NCBI RefSeq assembly: GCF_015711645.1
Contig: NZ_JABTEX010000003.1
Coordinates: 992,001-1,056,000 of the forward strand
Origin: Planomonospora sp. ID82291
GTDB lineage: Bacteria; Actinomycetota; Actinomycetes; Streptosporangiales; Streptosporangiaceae
DNA: 64,000 nucleotides
Reading direction: 5' to 3'
Below the pieces are notes generated by a model. That model saw only the letters and a list, made by a program, of their open reading frames with translations. It was not told the DNA's origin and ran no database searches. This document shows positions 25,053 to 33,201 of this stretch, piece by piece. Each line of letters opens with the position of its first letter. Position 1 is the stretch's first letter. The translations under genes were made by a program, and so were the position numbers.

Positions 25053-25085
25053 ACCACAAAACGGACAAATGCCCCTAAAATGCAT
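25053..25085 (+). promoter_or_regulatory. CGGACAAATGCCCC motif upstream of the 61-aa gene
   Basis: CGGACAAATGCCCC (25062-25075) shares GGA(C/T)AAATGCCCC with the site at 18783-18795. Both are followed by an A/T-rich run. It lies about 40 bases ahead of the GTG start. Confidence 0.3.
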
Positions 25086-25115
25086 TCGGTCCAGGTGAGG
25101 TGAGGGGAGAACGCG

Positions 25116-25301
25116 GTGCACAAGGTCGTCCACATCCGGCCGCTCGACGACGTCTTCGGGCACGAGGAGTCAGCGGACTGCCTGTGCGGTCCCGCCGGAG
25201 AAGGCGTGTACGCACAGGCCGCAGCGGAGGCCGTCGGCATGATCTACCGTCATCACGCGCTGCGGCCCTGCCTCGACTGGGAGGCCTCCGCCGAGGGCTG
25301 A
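25116..25301 (+). CDS. small conserved 61-aa protein with HEESADCLCGP motif
   Basis: Starts at GTG 25116 behind a GAGGGGAG ribosome site. The pattern VHIRPLDDVFGHEESADCLCGP and the later GMIYRHHAL resemble a widespread actinomycete small-protein family with HExxxDCxCGP followed by a second His pair. Two Cys and several His could bind a metal, but this is inference. Function is unknown. Codon use matches real genes, and the ribosome site supports translation. Confidence 0.65.
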   Translation: MHKVVHIRPLDDVFGHEESADCLCGPAGEGVYAQAAAEAVGMIYRHHALRPCLDWEASAEG

Positions 25302-25318
25302 GCCGCGCCGCTTCCGCG

Positions 25319-25369
25319 GACGGGCCGCGTGCGGTGACGGGCCGCGTGCGGTGACGGGGCGGGTGCGGT
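25319..25369. repeat. 17-bp tandem repeat, three copies, downstream of the AI-2E gene
   Basis: GACGGGCCGCGTGCGGT occurs exactly at 25319-25335 and 25336-25352, with a diverged third copy at 25353-25369. It sits between the 61-aa gene and the AI-2E permease stop. Confidence 0.8.
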
Positions 25370-25391
25370 CACGGGGCAGGTGAAGGCCGCG

Positions 25392-26564
25392 TCACTGCGG
25401 CGGAACCTGCCGACGCCCCTCCGCCGGCGGCGCCTGTCGGCGTTCCCCCGCCGGCGGGGCCGGTCCGGCGGCCGTGACCTCCTGCAGGTCCTGGCGGGTG
25501 ACGAACGTGTCGACCAGCGAGAGCAGCATGGCGACCACGGGAATGGCCAGGAGCGCGCCCATGGCGCCGAACAGCGACGCTCCCAAGGTCACGGCCGCGA
25601 AGGACACCCCGGGATGGATGTCCACCGCCCGCGAGCTGATCTTCGGCTCCAGCGTCAGGTTCTCCACCTGCTGGTACAGCACCCCCCAGGCCAGCGCCGC
25701 CAGGCCGATCCAGGGCCGGGAGGAGACCAGCCCCACCACCACCGGCAGGGCGATGGAGATGTAGGTGCCGATGGTGGGCACGAGCTGGGCCACCAGGCCC
25801 GTCCACGCCCCGAGCGCGAGCCAGGACGGCATGCCGAGAGCCAGGAACACCAGGGCCGAGGCGGTGCCGTTGATGCCGGCCAGGATGAGCCGGGAGGAGA
25901 CGTACCCGCCGGTCTTGATCGTGGACACGTCCCAGACGCTGATGAAGACCTGCTGGAACCGGCCGGGCAGCAACTGCGCGATCCACCGGCGCAGCCCCGG
26001 CCCGTCGGCCGAGAAGTAGAACGTCAGCAGCACCAGGGTGAACATGCTGAACACCGCCCCCGTCACCGTCCCCAGCAGACCCAGCACACCGCCGAGCGCG
26101 CCCTGCGCGTACTCGGCGGCCTGCTGCGGGGTCAGATTGAGGGAGTCCAGGATGTCGGAGATCTCATAGCGCGTGCCGAGCCGGGCGTTGAGCCAGTCGA
26201 CGGCACCGGTGATGACCCCGGGAAGCGCCTTCAGCAACACCGCGACCTGCTGCACGAACAGGCTGCCGAACAGCAGGAGGAAGACCCCGAATCCCACGAT
26301 GAACAGCGTCATCACCAGCAGTGCCGCCCTGCCCCGGGGCATCCGCCGGGACAGGCGGCGCACGGAGCGCTCCATGGCCAGGGAGATGAACCACGCCATC
26401 ACCAGCGTGGCGATCAGCGAGCCCGCATCGGCGAGCAGGAAGCGCAGAAAGAGCACCATGGCGATGACGACCGCCAGGGCGAGCCCGGCGCGCCAGACAT
26501 TCGCGGGCGAGAGCAGCACCTGCACCGCGGGCGTCCCGTGGTGCGACTCCGTCGGCTTCTCCAT
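25392..26564 (-). CDS. AI-2E family transporter (TqsA/PerM-like)
   Basis: 390 residues from ATG 26564 (GGAGG 3 bases upstream). Seven to eight helices are predicted, with the AI-2E family central region (GVLYQQVENLTLEPKISSRA, DIHPGVSFAAVTLGASLFGA). The hydrophilic C-terminus of about 35 residues is Pro/Gln/Arg-rich and repetitive (RRQAPPAEGRRQVPPQ). Family members export AI-2 or, in other branches, act as Na+(Li+)/H+ antiporters; the latter would suit the neighbouring antiporter gene. Confidence 0.88.
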   Translation of the reverse strand: MEKPTESHHGTPAVQVLLSPANVWRAGLALAVVIAMVLFLRFLLADAGSLIATLVMAWFISLAMERSVRRLSRRMPRGRAALLVMTLFIVGFGVFLLLFGSLFVQQVAVLLKALPGVITGAVDWLNARLGTRYEISDILDSLNLTPQQAAEYAQGALGGVLGLLGTVTGAVFSMFTLVLLTFYFSADGPGLRRWIAQLLPGRFQQVFISVWDVSTIKTGGYVSSRLILAGINGTASALVFLALGMPSWLALGAWTGLVAQLVPTIGTYISIALPVVVGLVSSRPWIGLAALAWGVLYQQVENLTLEPKISSRAVDIHPGVSFAAVTLGASLFGAMGALLAIPVVAMLLSLVDTFVTRQDLQEVTAAGPAPPAGERRQAPPAEGRRQVPPQ

Positions 26565-26757
26565 GACCCTCCAGGGACCTCGGCGTCCGTTCCTTGCGGC
26601 CTGGCGCGGCACGAGGACGTCGAAGGTCCGGTCGGACGCGCAGGAGGGGACGCCGGTCTCCCGTCCGCTCCCGCCGTCGGGCCGGCGACCTGGACCGCGG
26701 CGGGCGTGCAGGGACGACGTGCTCAACGTACAAGGACCGGCCGCCTCAGCCCGGCAT

Positions 26758-28002
26758 CTACCGATCGGTCGGCTCGTCGCGCCCGACGGCCGCGACGAGC
26801 CGCGGGTGCGGCAGGCGCCGCAGGTACCGCAGGTACCGCGAGGCCAGCGGGCCGGCGCTGAGGCCGTGGAGGAGCAGGCTCATGAGGACGGTCACGCCGA
26901 TGACGGTGACGGCCTCGTCCGCGGCGGCCCCGAGCTCTTCGACGGCGAGCAGCGCGAAGACCAGCGAGGCGAGCCCCCGGGGACCGAACCATCCGATGAA
27001 CAGGACGGTGCCGCGGTCCAGCCCGGCGTGCGCGCAGGCCACGGCCACGGGCGCCATCCGTACAAGCGTCAGGCTCAAGATCGCGTAAGCCGCGGTGGCG
27101 GGACCCGCCCGCTCCACCGCGATCGGAACGGCGAGCGCGCCGAAGCCGAACCAGACGAGCAGCGATACCAGGCTGCCGACCTGCTCGACGAACACCAGTT
27201 CGGCGGGCCCGCGCCGCCCCGCCGTGGCGCCGAACGCGAGCCCTCCGCAGAAGGCCGCGACGAACCCGTTCCCGTGGACGCTCAGGGACGCCGTATAGGC
27301 GACGAGGGCCAGGGCGAGGACGGCGATGCCGGTGAAGTCCCCGGCCGCCCAGCCCCGGCGGCGCGTCCACCTCAGCGACCACCCGCCGGCCAGCCCGGCG
27401 CCGGCCCCCACGACCACCCCGATGCCCAGTTCGGCGAGCGCCGCCCCCGGACCGGGTGCGCCTCCGGCCCCTCCGGCCGCGGCGGCGCCGGCGAGCGCGA
27501 ACACGACCACGGGCGTGACGATGCCGTCGTTCAGACCGCTCTCGACGGTGATCACCTGGCGGACGCTCGCCGGCACCGAGGGGTTCGTGACGATCGGAAG
27601 CCCGAGGGCGGCGTCGGTCGGCGCGAGCGCGGCCCCCACCAGCAGGGCGAGCCAGATGCCGAGATGCGGGAAACACCAGTCCGCCAGCGCCCATCCGGCG
27701 AGGACGGTCAACGGCAGCCCGACGGCCAGCAGCCGCAGATACCTGCCGAGATCGCGACGTACCCCGTCGAGGGAGACGCCGGCCGCGTCGGAGAACAGCA
27801 CCCACACCAGGGTGAACTCGACCAGGGGCTTGAACGCCTCCGCCGCCGCGGGCGGCGGATCGACCAGGCCACCGAGGGCGAACGACCATCCGGTGGCGGT
27901 GAAGACGATCGGCGCGGTCAGGTCCGCGCGCCGGAGGCGGGCCGATACGGCGCCCCACAGGAAGATCACCGCAGCGATGATCGATATCGCCGTCATGTCC
28001 AA
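26758..28002 (-). CDS. Na+/H+ antiporter, CPA1 (NhaP-like)
   Basis: 414 residues from TTG 28002, which has GGAGGAG 6 bases upstream; ATG 27996 is the alternative. Twelve or so helices include the ion-site segment ALAPTDAALGLPIVTNPSVP and VESGLNDGIVTPVVVFALAG, with the paired Asp residues of the cation/proton antiporter fold. It moves Na+ or K+ outward against H+ for pH and salt homeostasis. A sigma-B-like promoter lies 133-157 bases upstream. Confidence 0.9.
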   Translation of the reverse strand: MDMTAISIIAAVIFLWGAVSARLRRADLTAPIVFTATGWSFALGGLVDPPPAAAEAFKPLVEFTLVWVLFSDAAGVSLDGVRRDLGRYLRLLAVGLPLTVLAGWALADWCFPHLGIWLALLVGAALAPTDAALGLPIVTNPSVPASVRQVITVESGLNDGIVTPVVVFALAGAAAAGGAGGAPGPGAALAELGIGVVVGAGAGLAGGWSLRWTRRRGWAAGDFTGIAVLALALVAYTASLSVHGNGFVAAFCGGLAFGATAGRRGPAELVFVEQVGSLVSLLVWFGFGALAVPIAVERAGPATAAYAILSLTLVRMAPVAVACAHAGLDRGTVLFIGWFGPRGLASLVFALLAVEELGAAADEAVTVIGVTVLMSLLLHGLSAGPLASRYLRYLRRLPHPRLVAAVGRDEPTDR

Positions 28003-28134
28003 GGAACGCTCCTCCGGCCGGACGCCGACCGCCCCCGCCTCCCCGACCGCCGGGCCGTTCGCCCGGATCCTCGAAAAGGGCCACGCGCACCGGTGCCGGC
28101 GCCATGCGCCGGAGGCGCCGACCCCGCAGTGGTG

Positions 28135-28159
28135 CTACCCCGGCCCGATGTGCGAAAAC
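28135..28159 (-). promoter_or_regulatory. sigma-B/sigma-F-like promoter of the antiporter gene
   Basis: Minus strand GTTT, 15 bases, GGGTAG. This fits the actinomycete stress-sigma consensus (GNNT or GTTT, 14-16 bases, GGGTAY) except the last base. Leader length would be about 125 bases. Confidence 0.55.
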
Positions 28160-28276
28160 GACATGCGGAACCCGCCGGGACGCGCGGGTGCGGCCTCGCC
28201 GGAGAGCCGCCGTCCCACCGGGGACCGGGCCGGCCGTCGATCCTTTTCAGGAAACCGGAAGCGGTCGGCCGTCCAG

Positions 28277-28301
28277 GGGTGGGCCCTATGAGAGCGGGTA
28301 T
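28277..28301 (+). promoter_or_regulatory. sigma-B/sigma-F-like promoter of the SHOCT gene
   Basis: GGGT, 15 bases, GGGTAT matches GNNT-N14-16-GGGTAY fully. The predicted transcript starts near 28308, about 105 bases before the coding start. Confidence 0.5.
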
Positions 28302-28414
28302 GAAATACGCATATACCAATAAAGCTCGCAAAATAGACAGATGTCTAGGCGGGCGCAGCCATGGTCGGCGATCCGGCGAATCATCCGAAAGGTACGACTG
28401 GGAGGAATACGGCT

Positions 28415-28822
28415 ATGGACGACTACCCTCTTCTCGACCTCTTCTGGACCATGTTCATGTTCTTCATGTGGATCCTCTGGTTCATGCTGCTCTTCCGGAT
28501 CATCGGCGACCTGTTCCGCGACGACACCGTCGGCGGATGGGGCAAGACCGGCTGGACCGTCGTGCTGGTGCTCCTGCCCTTCGCCGGGGTGCTCGTCTAC
28601 CTGATCGCCCGGGGCAGGGGCATGGGCGAACGCGAGATGGCGCGGCTGCGGGCGAGTCAGGAGGCCTTCCGCTCCTACGTGCGCGAGACCGCCGCCGAAT
28701 CGGGGGCCGCCGGGTCGGGCACCGCCGACGAGCTGGTCAGGCTCGCCGATCTGAAGCGCCGAGGCGACATCACCGGCGACGAGTACGAGCAGGCCAAGTC
28801 CAAGGTCCTCGCCGGGGTGTGA
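28415..28822 (+). CDS. PLD-nuclease-N-like membrane protein with SHOCT domain
   Basis: 135 residues from ATG 28415 (GGAGG 9 bases upstream). Two helices (about residues 9-30 and 47-66, LLDLFWTMFMFFMWILWFML and VVLVLLPFAGVLVYLIARGR) are followed by a linker and a C-terminal SHOCT motif (DELVRLADLKRRGDITGDEYEQAKSKVL, split here as LVRLADLKRRGDIT and EYEQAKSKVL). Such proteins are frequent in stress regulons; molecular role unknown. Divergent from the antiporter. Confidence 0.85.
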   Translation: MDDYPLLDLFWTMFMFFMWILWFMLLFRIIGDLFRDDTVGGWGKTGWTVVLVLLPFAGVLVYLIARGRGMGEREMARLRASQEAFRSYVRETAAESGAAGSGTADELVRLADLKRRGDITGDEYEQAKSKVLAGV

Positions 28823-29062
28823 GCGTGACCGGGCGTTCCCGTCCGGCGTGACCGGGCGGCCGGAGTCCGTTCCCCTCTTCCGCCGCCCCTCTTCCCCTCT
28901 TCCGCCGCGACTCTCCGAAGGCCCTCCTGCCGCGGCTCTCCGAAGGTCCTCCTCAAGAGGATCCGCCGAGGGGGTGCGAAATGCGTCCGGGAGGAGAGAA
29001 CCACTCGAAGGAGTCTCCGTGGGGGACGCGTACGGGTGGCCGGGAGCGGAGGAGGGCGGGCG

Positions 29063-29824
29063 GTGACCGCGACAGGGATTCCCGCCGCGCCCGCCGCGCT
29101 GGGCCGGGCCGGGGCGGCGCTGCTGGCCGCCATGGTGGCGGCGCAGGTGGTGACCGGGCTGCAGCCGCGGCCGATCCTGCTCACCAGCGTGGTCGTGCTG
29201 CTGCTGGCGGCGTCCGCGCTCGCCTTCGCCGCGGCGGTCCACACCCTCCCCCGGGCGGCCGCGGCCTTCGCCGCCGCCGTCGCGGCCGGCTACGCCGCGG
29301 AGTGGGTCGGCACGCGGACCGGGCTGCCGTTCGGCGAGTACCACTACACCGGCCTGCTCCAGCCGCAGCCCGGCGGCGTCCCGGTGATCGTCGCGCTGGC
29401 CTGGGGCGGGATGGGCCTGGCGGCCCACGCGGCGGCCTCGGCGGCGGCACCGGGGAGCCGGGCGGCCCGCGTCGTGCTGGGCGCGGCGGCGCTCACCGCG
29501 TGGGACCTGTTCCTGGACCCGCAGATGATCCGGCTGGGCCTGTGGGTCTGGCACGAGCCCGGCCCCTACCGGGGCGTCCCGCTCGGCAACTTCGCCGGGT
29601 GGCTGGCCGTGTCGCTGCTGGTCATGGTGCTGATCGAGTCCTGCCTTCCGGACCCGGCGGCGCGCAGCGCCGGCCTGGCCGCGCTGTACACGGTGATGGC
29701 GGTCATGGAGACGATCGGCTTCGCGGCGGTCTTCGACCCGCCCGATCCGCTGGTCGCCGCCGCCGGGGGGATCGGCATGGGTGTGTTCGTCCTGCTCGCC
29801 TGGAGGCGTCGATGGCGGAAGTGA
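29063..29824 (+). CDS. cruF: carotenoid biosynthesis protein, CruF-like (1',2'-hydratase family)
   Basis: 253 residues from GTG 29063, behind GGAGGAGGGCGGG. About seven helices are predicted. The DUF422/CruF signatures are seen in AAEWVGTRTGLPFGEYHYT, AWDLFLDPQMIRLGLWVW and LGNFAGWLAVSLLVM. CruF enzymes add water to the psi end of acyclic carotenoids to give 1'-hydroxy products in the membrane. First gene of the plus-strand carotenoid operon; its end overlaps the next gene by 13 bases. The symbol rests on family, not a tested reaction. Confidence 0.82.
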   Translation: MTATGIPAAPAALGRAGAALLAAMVAAQVVTGLQPRPILLTSVVVLLLAASALAFAAAVHTLPRAAAAFAAAVAAGYAAEWVGTRTGLPFGEYHYTGLLQPQPGGVPVIVALAWGGMGLAAHAAASAAAPGSRAARVVLGAAALTAWDLFLDPQMIRLGLWVWHEPGPYRGVPLGNFAGWLAVSLLVMVLIESCLPDPAARSAGLAALYTVMAVMETIGFAAVFDPPDPLVAAAGGIGMGVFVLLAWRRRWRK

Positions 29825-31251
29825 TCGTGATCGGAGGCGGCGTCGGAGGGATGGTCGCCGCGCTGCTGCTGGCCCGCGAGGGGCACCGGGTCCGGCTCCA
29901 CGAGCGGCTGCCCCGGCTGGGCGGCAAGCTCGCCGAGCACCGGCGCGACGGCTTCGCCTTCTCCGCCGGGCCGTCCCTGCTGACCCTGCCGGACCTGTTC
30001 ACCGGCCTGGGGCTGGAGCTGGACCTGGTGGAGCCGCGCGAGCTGTGCCGCTACCGCTTCGCCGACGGCTCGGTGCTGACGGCGCCCCGCGACCCGGAGC
30101 GGATGGCCGAGGCCGTGGAGCGGCTCGCGCCGGGCCAGGGGGCCGGCTGGCGGGCGTTCCACGCCTGGGCGCGGCGGTGCTACGAGGCGTCGGCGCGCAG
30201 CTTCTTCACCGGGCCGCCGGTCTCCCTGTCGCGGTCCGCGCCGCGCGGGCGCCTGTCCGACCTGGCGGCGGTCGCGCCCGGCCGGACCCTGCACGGGCTG
30301 GCCCGGCGGTTCTTCACCGACCCGCGCCTGCTGCAGTACGCCGGCCGCTACGCCACCTACGCCGGCTCCAGCCCCTACCGGGCGCCCGCCGCGCTGGCCT
30401 GCGTGCCCGCGATCGAGCACGGCGAGGGCGGCTGGTACGTGGCGGGCGGGCTGCCCCGCCTCGCCGACGCCCTGGCCGCGACCCTGGAGAAGGCCGGGGT
30501 GGAGGTCGTCCTCGGTTCCGAGGTCGCCGAGGTGCTCACCGGCCGCGGCCGGGTGCGGGGCGTACGGCTGGCCTCCGGCGAGCGCGAGCACGCCGCGGTC
30601 GTGGTCGCCAACACCGACGCGGCGGCGCTCTACGGGCGGCTGCTGCCCGACCGGCGGCGGCTGCGGCGGATCGCCTCGCTCGGCCTGTCCTCCTCGGCGT
30701 TCCTGATGATGGCCGGGGTCGAGGGGCGGACCGAAGGACTGGCCCACCACACGGTGCTGTTCTCCGCCGACTACGAGCGGGAGTTCGCCGACCTCTTCGA
30801 CCGGCGGCGCCCGCCGGAGGACCCGACCGTCTACGTCGGCTGCTCGGCGGTGGACGACCCGTCGCAGGCGCCGGAGGGCTGCGAGAACTGGACCATGCTG
30901 GTCAACGTCCCGGCCCGTGACCCGGGTCGCTGGCCGATGTCCCCGCGCGCTTACCAGGACCTGGTGCTGGAGCGCCTGGCCGACCGGGGCCTCGACCTGT
31001 CGGGCCGGCTCCGCTTCGTGGACCTGCTCACCCCCGCCGACCTGCGCGACCGCTACGGCGCCTGGGGCGGGGCGATCTACGGCGGCGCCCACGGCGGGCC
31101 GCTGGCCCCGCTGCGCCGCCCCGGCAACCGGGGACCGCTGCGCGGCCTGTACCTGGTGGGCGGCTCGGCGCACCCCGGCGGCGGGCTGCCGCTGGTGGCG
31201 ATGGGCGGGCGCATCGTGGCGTCGCTGGTGGCCGAGGATTTCCCCCGGTGA
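29812..31251 (+). CDS. crtD: CrtI/CrtD family carotenoid desaturase
   Basis: 479 residues from ATG 29812 (GGAGG 5 bases upstream). N-terminal FAD-binding VIVIGGGVGGMVAALLLARE, then HRRDGFAFSAGPSLLTLPD and a C-terminal YLVGGSAHPGGGLPLVAMGG, all typical of phytoene desaturase-like oxidoreductases. Because a separate CrtI is encoded at 36119 and a CruF-like hydratase is next door, a C-3',4' desaturase (CrtD) role is the best guess. A carotenoid oxidase of the same fold (CruO/CrtOx-like) is the alternative. Confidence 0.82.
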   Translation: MAEVIVIGGGVGGMVAALLLAREGHRVRLHERLPRLGGKLAEHRRDGFAFSAGPSLLTLPDLFTGLGLELDLVEPRELCRYRFADGSVLTAPRDPERMAEAVERLAPGQGAGWRAFHAWARRCYEASARSFFTGPPVSLSRSAPRGRLSDLAAVAPGRTLHGLARRFFTDPRLLQYAGRYATYAGSSPYRAPAALACVPAIEHGEGGWYVAGGLPRLADALAATLEKAGVEVVLGSEVAEVLTGRGRVRGVRLASGEREHAAVVVANTDAAALYGRLLPDRRRLRRIASLGLSSSAFLMMAGVEGRTEGLAHHTVLFSADYEREFADLFDRRRPPEDPTVYVGCSAVDDPSQAPEGCENWTMLVNVPARDPGRWPMSPRAYQDLVLERLADRGLDLSGRLRFVDLLTPADLRDRYGAWGGAIYGGAHGGPLAPLRRPGNRGPLRGLYLVGGSAHPGGGLPLVAMGGRIVASLVAEDFPR

Positions 31252-32588
31252 CCCGGCCCACCGGCCCCCGGCCCGCCGTCCCGCTCCCCGCCCTCGCCGC
31301 GGCCACCCGGTCCATCGCGCGGCCCGGCCGCCGGGGTCCGGTCCGGACCGCGCTCGCGGTGCTCACCGCGTGCCAGGCCGCCGCCGCGGCCGCCGTCGCC
31401 GTACGGCTGGCGCGCGGGCGCACGCGGCTCCCCCCGCTCTCCCCCCCGACCGCTCCCGCAACCGCTCCCGGAGACGGTCCCGCAACCGGCCCGCGCATCT
31501 CCGTGGTGGTCCCGGCCCGCGACGAGGAGCACCGCATCGGGCCGTGCCTGACGGCGGCGCTCGCCGACCCGGCCGTCGCGGAGGTCGTGGTGGTCGACGA
31601 CGGTTCCTGCGACGGCACGGCGCGGCTGGCCGCCGGCCTCGGCGCGAAGGTCCTGGCCGCCCCGCCCCTGCCGGCGGGCTGGGTGGGCAAGCAGTGGGCG
31701 CTGCGGCACGGGACCGAGGCGGCCCTCGGCGACGTCGTGGTCACCCTCGACGCCGACGCGCGTCCCGCGCCCGGCCTTTTCGGGGCGGTGGCGGCGGCCC
31801 TGGACTCCTACGACCTGGTCACCGTGGGCCCCCGGTTCATCTGCGACGGGATCGCCGAGCAGGCGCTGCACTCCGCCTTCCTGGCCACGCTCGTCTACCG
31901 GTTCGGCCCGATCGGCCCGTCCTCCCCGCCGCCCCCGCACCGGGTGGTGGCCAACGGCCAGTGCACGGCCTTCCGCCGTACGGCGATGCTGGCCGCCGAC
32001 GGGTTCACCCGGATCCGCGGGCACCTCACCGACGACGTGGCGCTGGCCAGGACCCTGGCGGCGGACGGCTGGGCGGTGGGCTTCCTGGACGCGGGCGGAC
32101 TGCTGGAGGTCGACATGCACGAGTCCGCGGCCGAGGTGTGGCGGGAGTGGGGCCGCTCGCTCCCGCTGCGGGACGTCACCTCTCCGGGCCGGCAGGCGGC
32201 CGACCTGGCGGTGCTCTGGCTCACCGCCGCGCTGCCGGCGGTCCGGCTGGCGGCCGGTCGGCCCACCCGGCTCGATCTGGCGCTGCTGGCGGTCCGGCTG
32301 CTGCTGGCCGGGGCGCTGCGCGGCAGCTACACCCGGCCGGGGCCCGGCACGCTGCTCTCCCCCCTGCTGGACCCGCCGGCGGTCTTCCGGCTGACCGCGG
32401 CGACCCTGCGGCCCGTGCGCACCTGGCGGGGCCGGTCCTATCCGGCGTCGGCCGCGGAAGCCCTCCCCGCCCCCTCGGCCGCCTCCGGCGGCGGCCCGGC
32501 GGTCGCCGAGCCGGGGAGCGGGCGGCCCGGAACGGTCACGACGGGCGGCGGGCGGCCTGCGCGGCCTGGCCGAAGCGCAGCCCGATGA
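31248..32588 (+). CDS. family 2 glycosyltransferase, carotenoid-linked
   Basis: 446 residues from GTG 31248, overlapping the desaturase stop (GTGA). A basic N-terminus with one helix precedes the GT-A domain: ISVVVPARDEEHRIGPCL, EVVVVDDGSCDGTARLA, LDADARPAPG (DxD) and GHLTDDVALARTLAADGW. Two or three hydrophobic segments follow (about residues 320-390). It resembles CruC/CrtQ-type enzymes that glycosylate carotenoid hydroxyls. The last 50 or so residues are low complexity, and its 3' end overlaps the PlsY-like gene antisense by 53 bases. Confidence 0.83.
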   Translation: MTRPTGPRPAVPLPALAAATRSIARPGRRGPVRTALAVLTACQAAAAAAVAVRLARGRTRLPPLSPPTAPATAPGDGPATGPRISVVVPARDEEHRIGPCLTAALADPAVAEVVVVDDGSCDGTARLAAGLGAKVLAAPPLPAGWVGKQWALRHGTEAALGDVVVTLDADARPAPGLFGAVAAALDSYDLVTVGPRFICDGIAEQALHSAFLATLVYRFGPIGPSSPPPPHRVVANGQCTAFRRTAMLAADGFTRIRGHLTDDVALARTLAADGWAVGFLDAGGLLEVDMHESAAEVWREWGRSLPLRDVTSPGRQAADLAVLWLTAALPAVRLAAGRPTRLDLALLAVRLLLAGALRGSYTRPGPGTLLSPLLDPPAVFRLTAATLRPVRTWRGRSYPASAAEALPAPSAASGGGPAVAEPGSGRPGTVTTGGGRPARPGRSAAR

Positions 32589-33201
32589 GGCACATCAGCG
32601 CGCCGGTCCCGGCCACGTACACCGCCGGCGCGAACGGCAGCTGCAGCAGCGGGAGGGCGAACACCCCGGCCCGCGCCCCGATCGCGAAGGAGCGGGTGGC
32701 CAGGGCGGTGGCGGCCAGGACGGCGAGGCCCAGCAGGAACGCGGGCGGGCAGACGACCGCGAAGCCGCCCGCGAAGGCGAGGATCGAGCGCCCGCCGCGG
32801 AACCCGGCGAACACCGGCCAGGCGTGCCCGGCCATCGCCGCCGCCACGGCGAGGTACACCGGGACGGCGCTGCCGGCGGCGACCGCGCCGAACCCCGCCG
32901 TGTGCCCGCCGCTCGCCCACAGGGCGAGCAGCCCGGCGAGGGCTCCCTTGAGCATGTCACCGGCGAAGACCGGCGCGGCGGCCCGCCCGCCGAGCTGCTC
33001 CTTCATGTTCCAGAAGCCCGGGTTGCGGTCGCCGACCGCGCGCGGGTCGAAGCCGTGCGCGCGGGCGACGAGCACCGCGACCGGCACGGACCCGAGGAGG
33101 TAGCCGCCGATGACGGCCACGCACACGGGCAGCAGCGGGGACGAGAGCAGGGACGGAGTCGGGGGCAGCGGTAGCGGCAGGAGTAGGGGCACGGGAAGCA
33201 T
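32536..33201 (-). CDS. PlsY-like acyl-phosphate acyltransferase, divergent
   Basis: 221 residues from ATG 33201 (GAGG upstream); GTG 33126 or 33120 are shorter alternatives without ribosome sites. Five or so helices. PlsY motif 1 is altered: GSVPVAVLVARAHGFDPRAVG is kept, but the GNIGATN block reads DRNPGFWN. Motif 2 GHAWPVFAGFRGGRSI is close to GHxxPVFLxFxGGKG, with Lys replaced by Arg. PlsY uses acyl-phosphate to acylate glycerol-3-phosphate. The changes plus location inside the carotenoid cluster, with plsX nearby, suggest another acceptor. It overlaps both flanking plus-strand genes. Confidence 0.8.
   Translation of the reverse strand: MLPVPLLLPLPLPPTPSLLSSPLLPVCVAVIGGYLLGSVPVAVLVARAHGFDPRAVGDRNPGFWNMKEQLGGRAAAPVFAGDMLKGALAGLLALWASGGHTAGFGAVAAGSAVPVYLAVAAAMAGHAWPVFAGFRGGRSILAFAGGFAVVCPPAFLLGLAVLAATALATRSFAIGARAGVFALPLLQLPFAPAVYVAGTGALMCLIGLRFGQAAQAARRPS
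33094..33100 (+). promoter_or_regulatory. ribosome-binding site that fixes the crtA start
   Basis: GAGGAGG ends 9 bases before ATG 33110. No other ATG or GTG precedes the conserved FHLVRY segment, so this site places the crtA start inside the opposing PlsY-like gene. Confidence 0.65.

Larger units (their letters stand above)
28003..28414. other. 412-bp divergent control region between antiporter and SHOCT genes
   Basis: No gene is seen. It holds two outward-facing sigma-B-like promoters (28135-28159 minus, 28277-28301 plus) and an A/T-rich patch at 28297-28340 with inverted repeat GGTAT-N11-ATACC (28297-28317). Confidence 0.6.
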
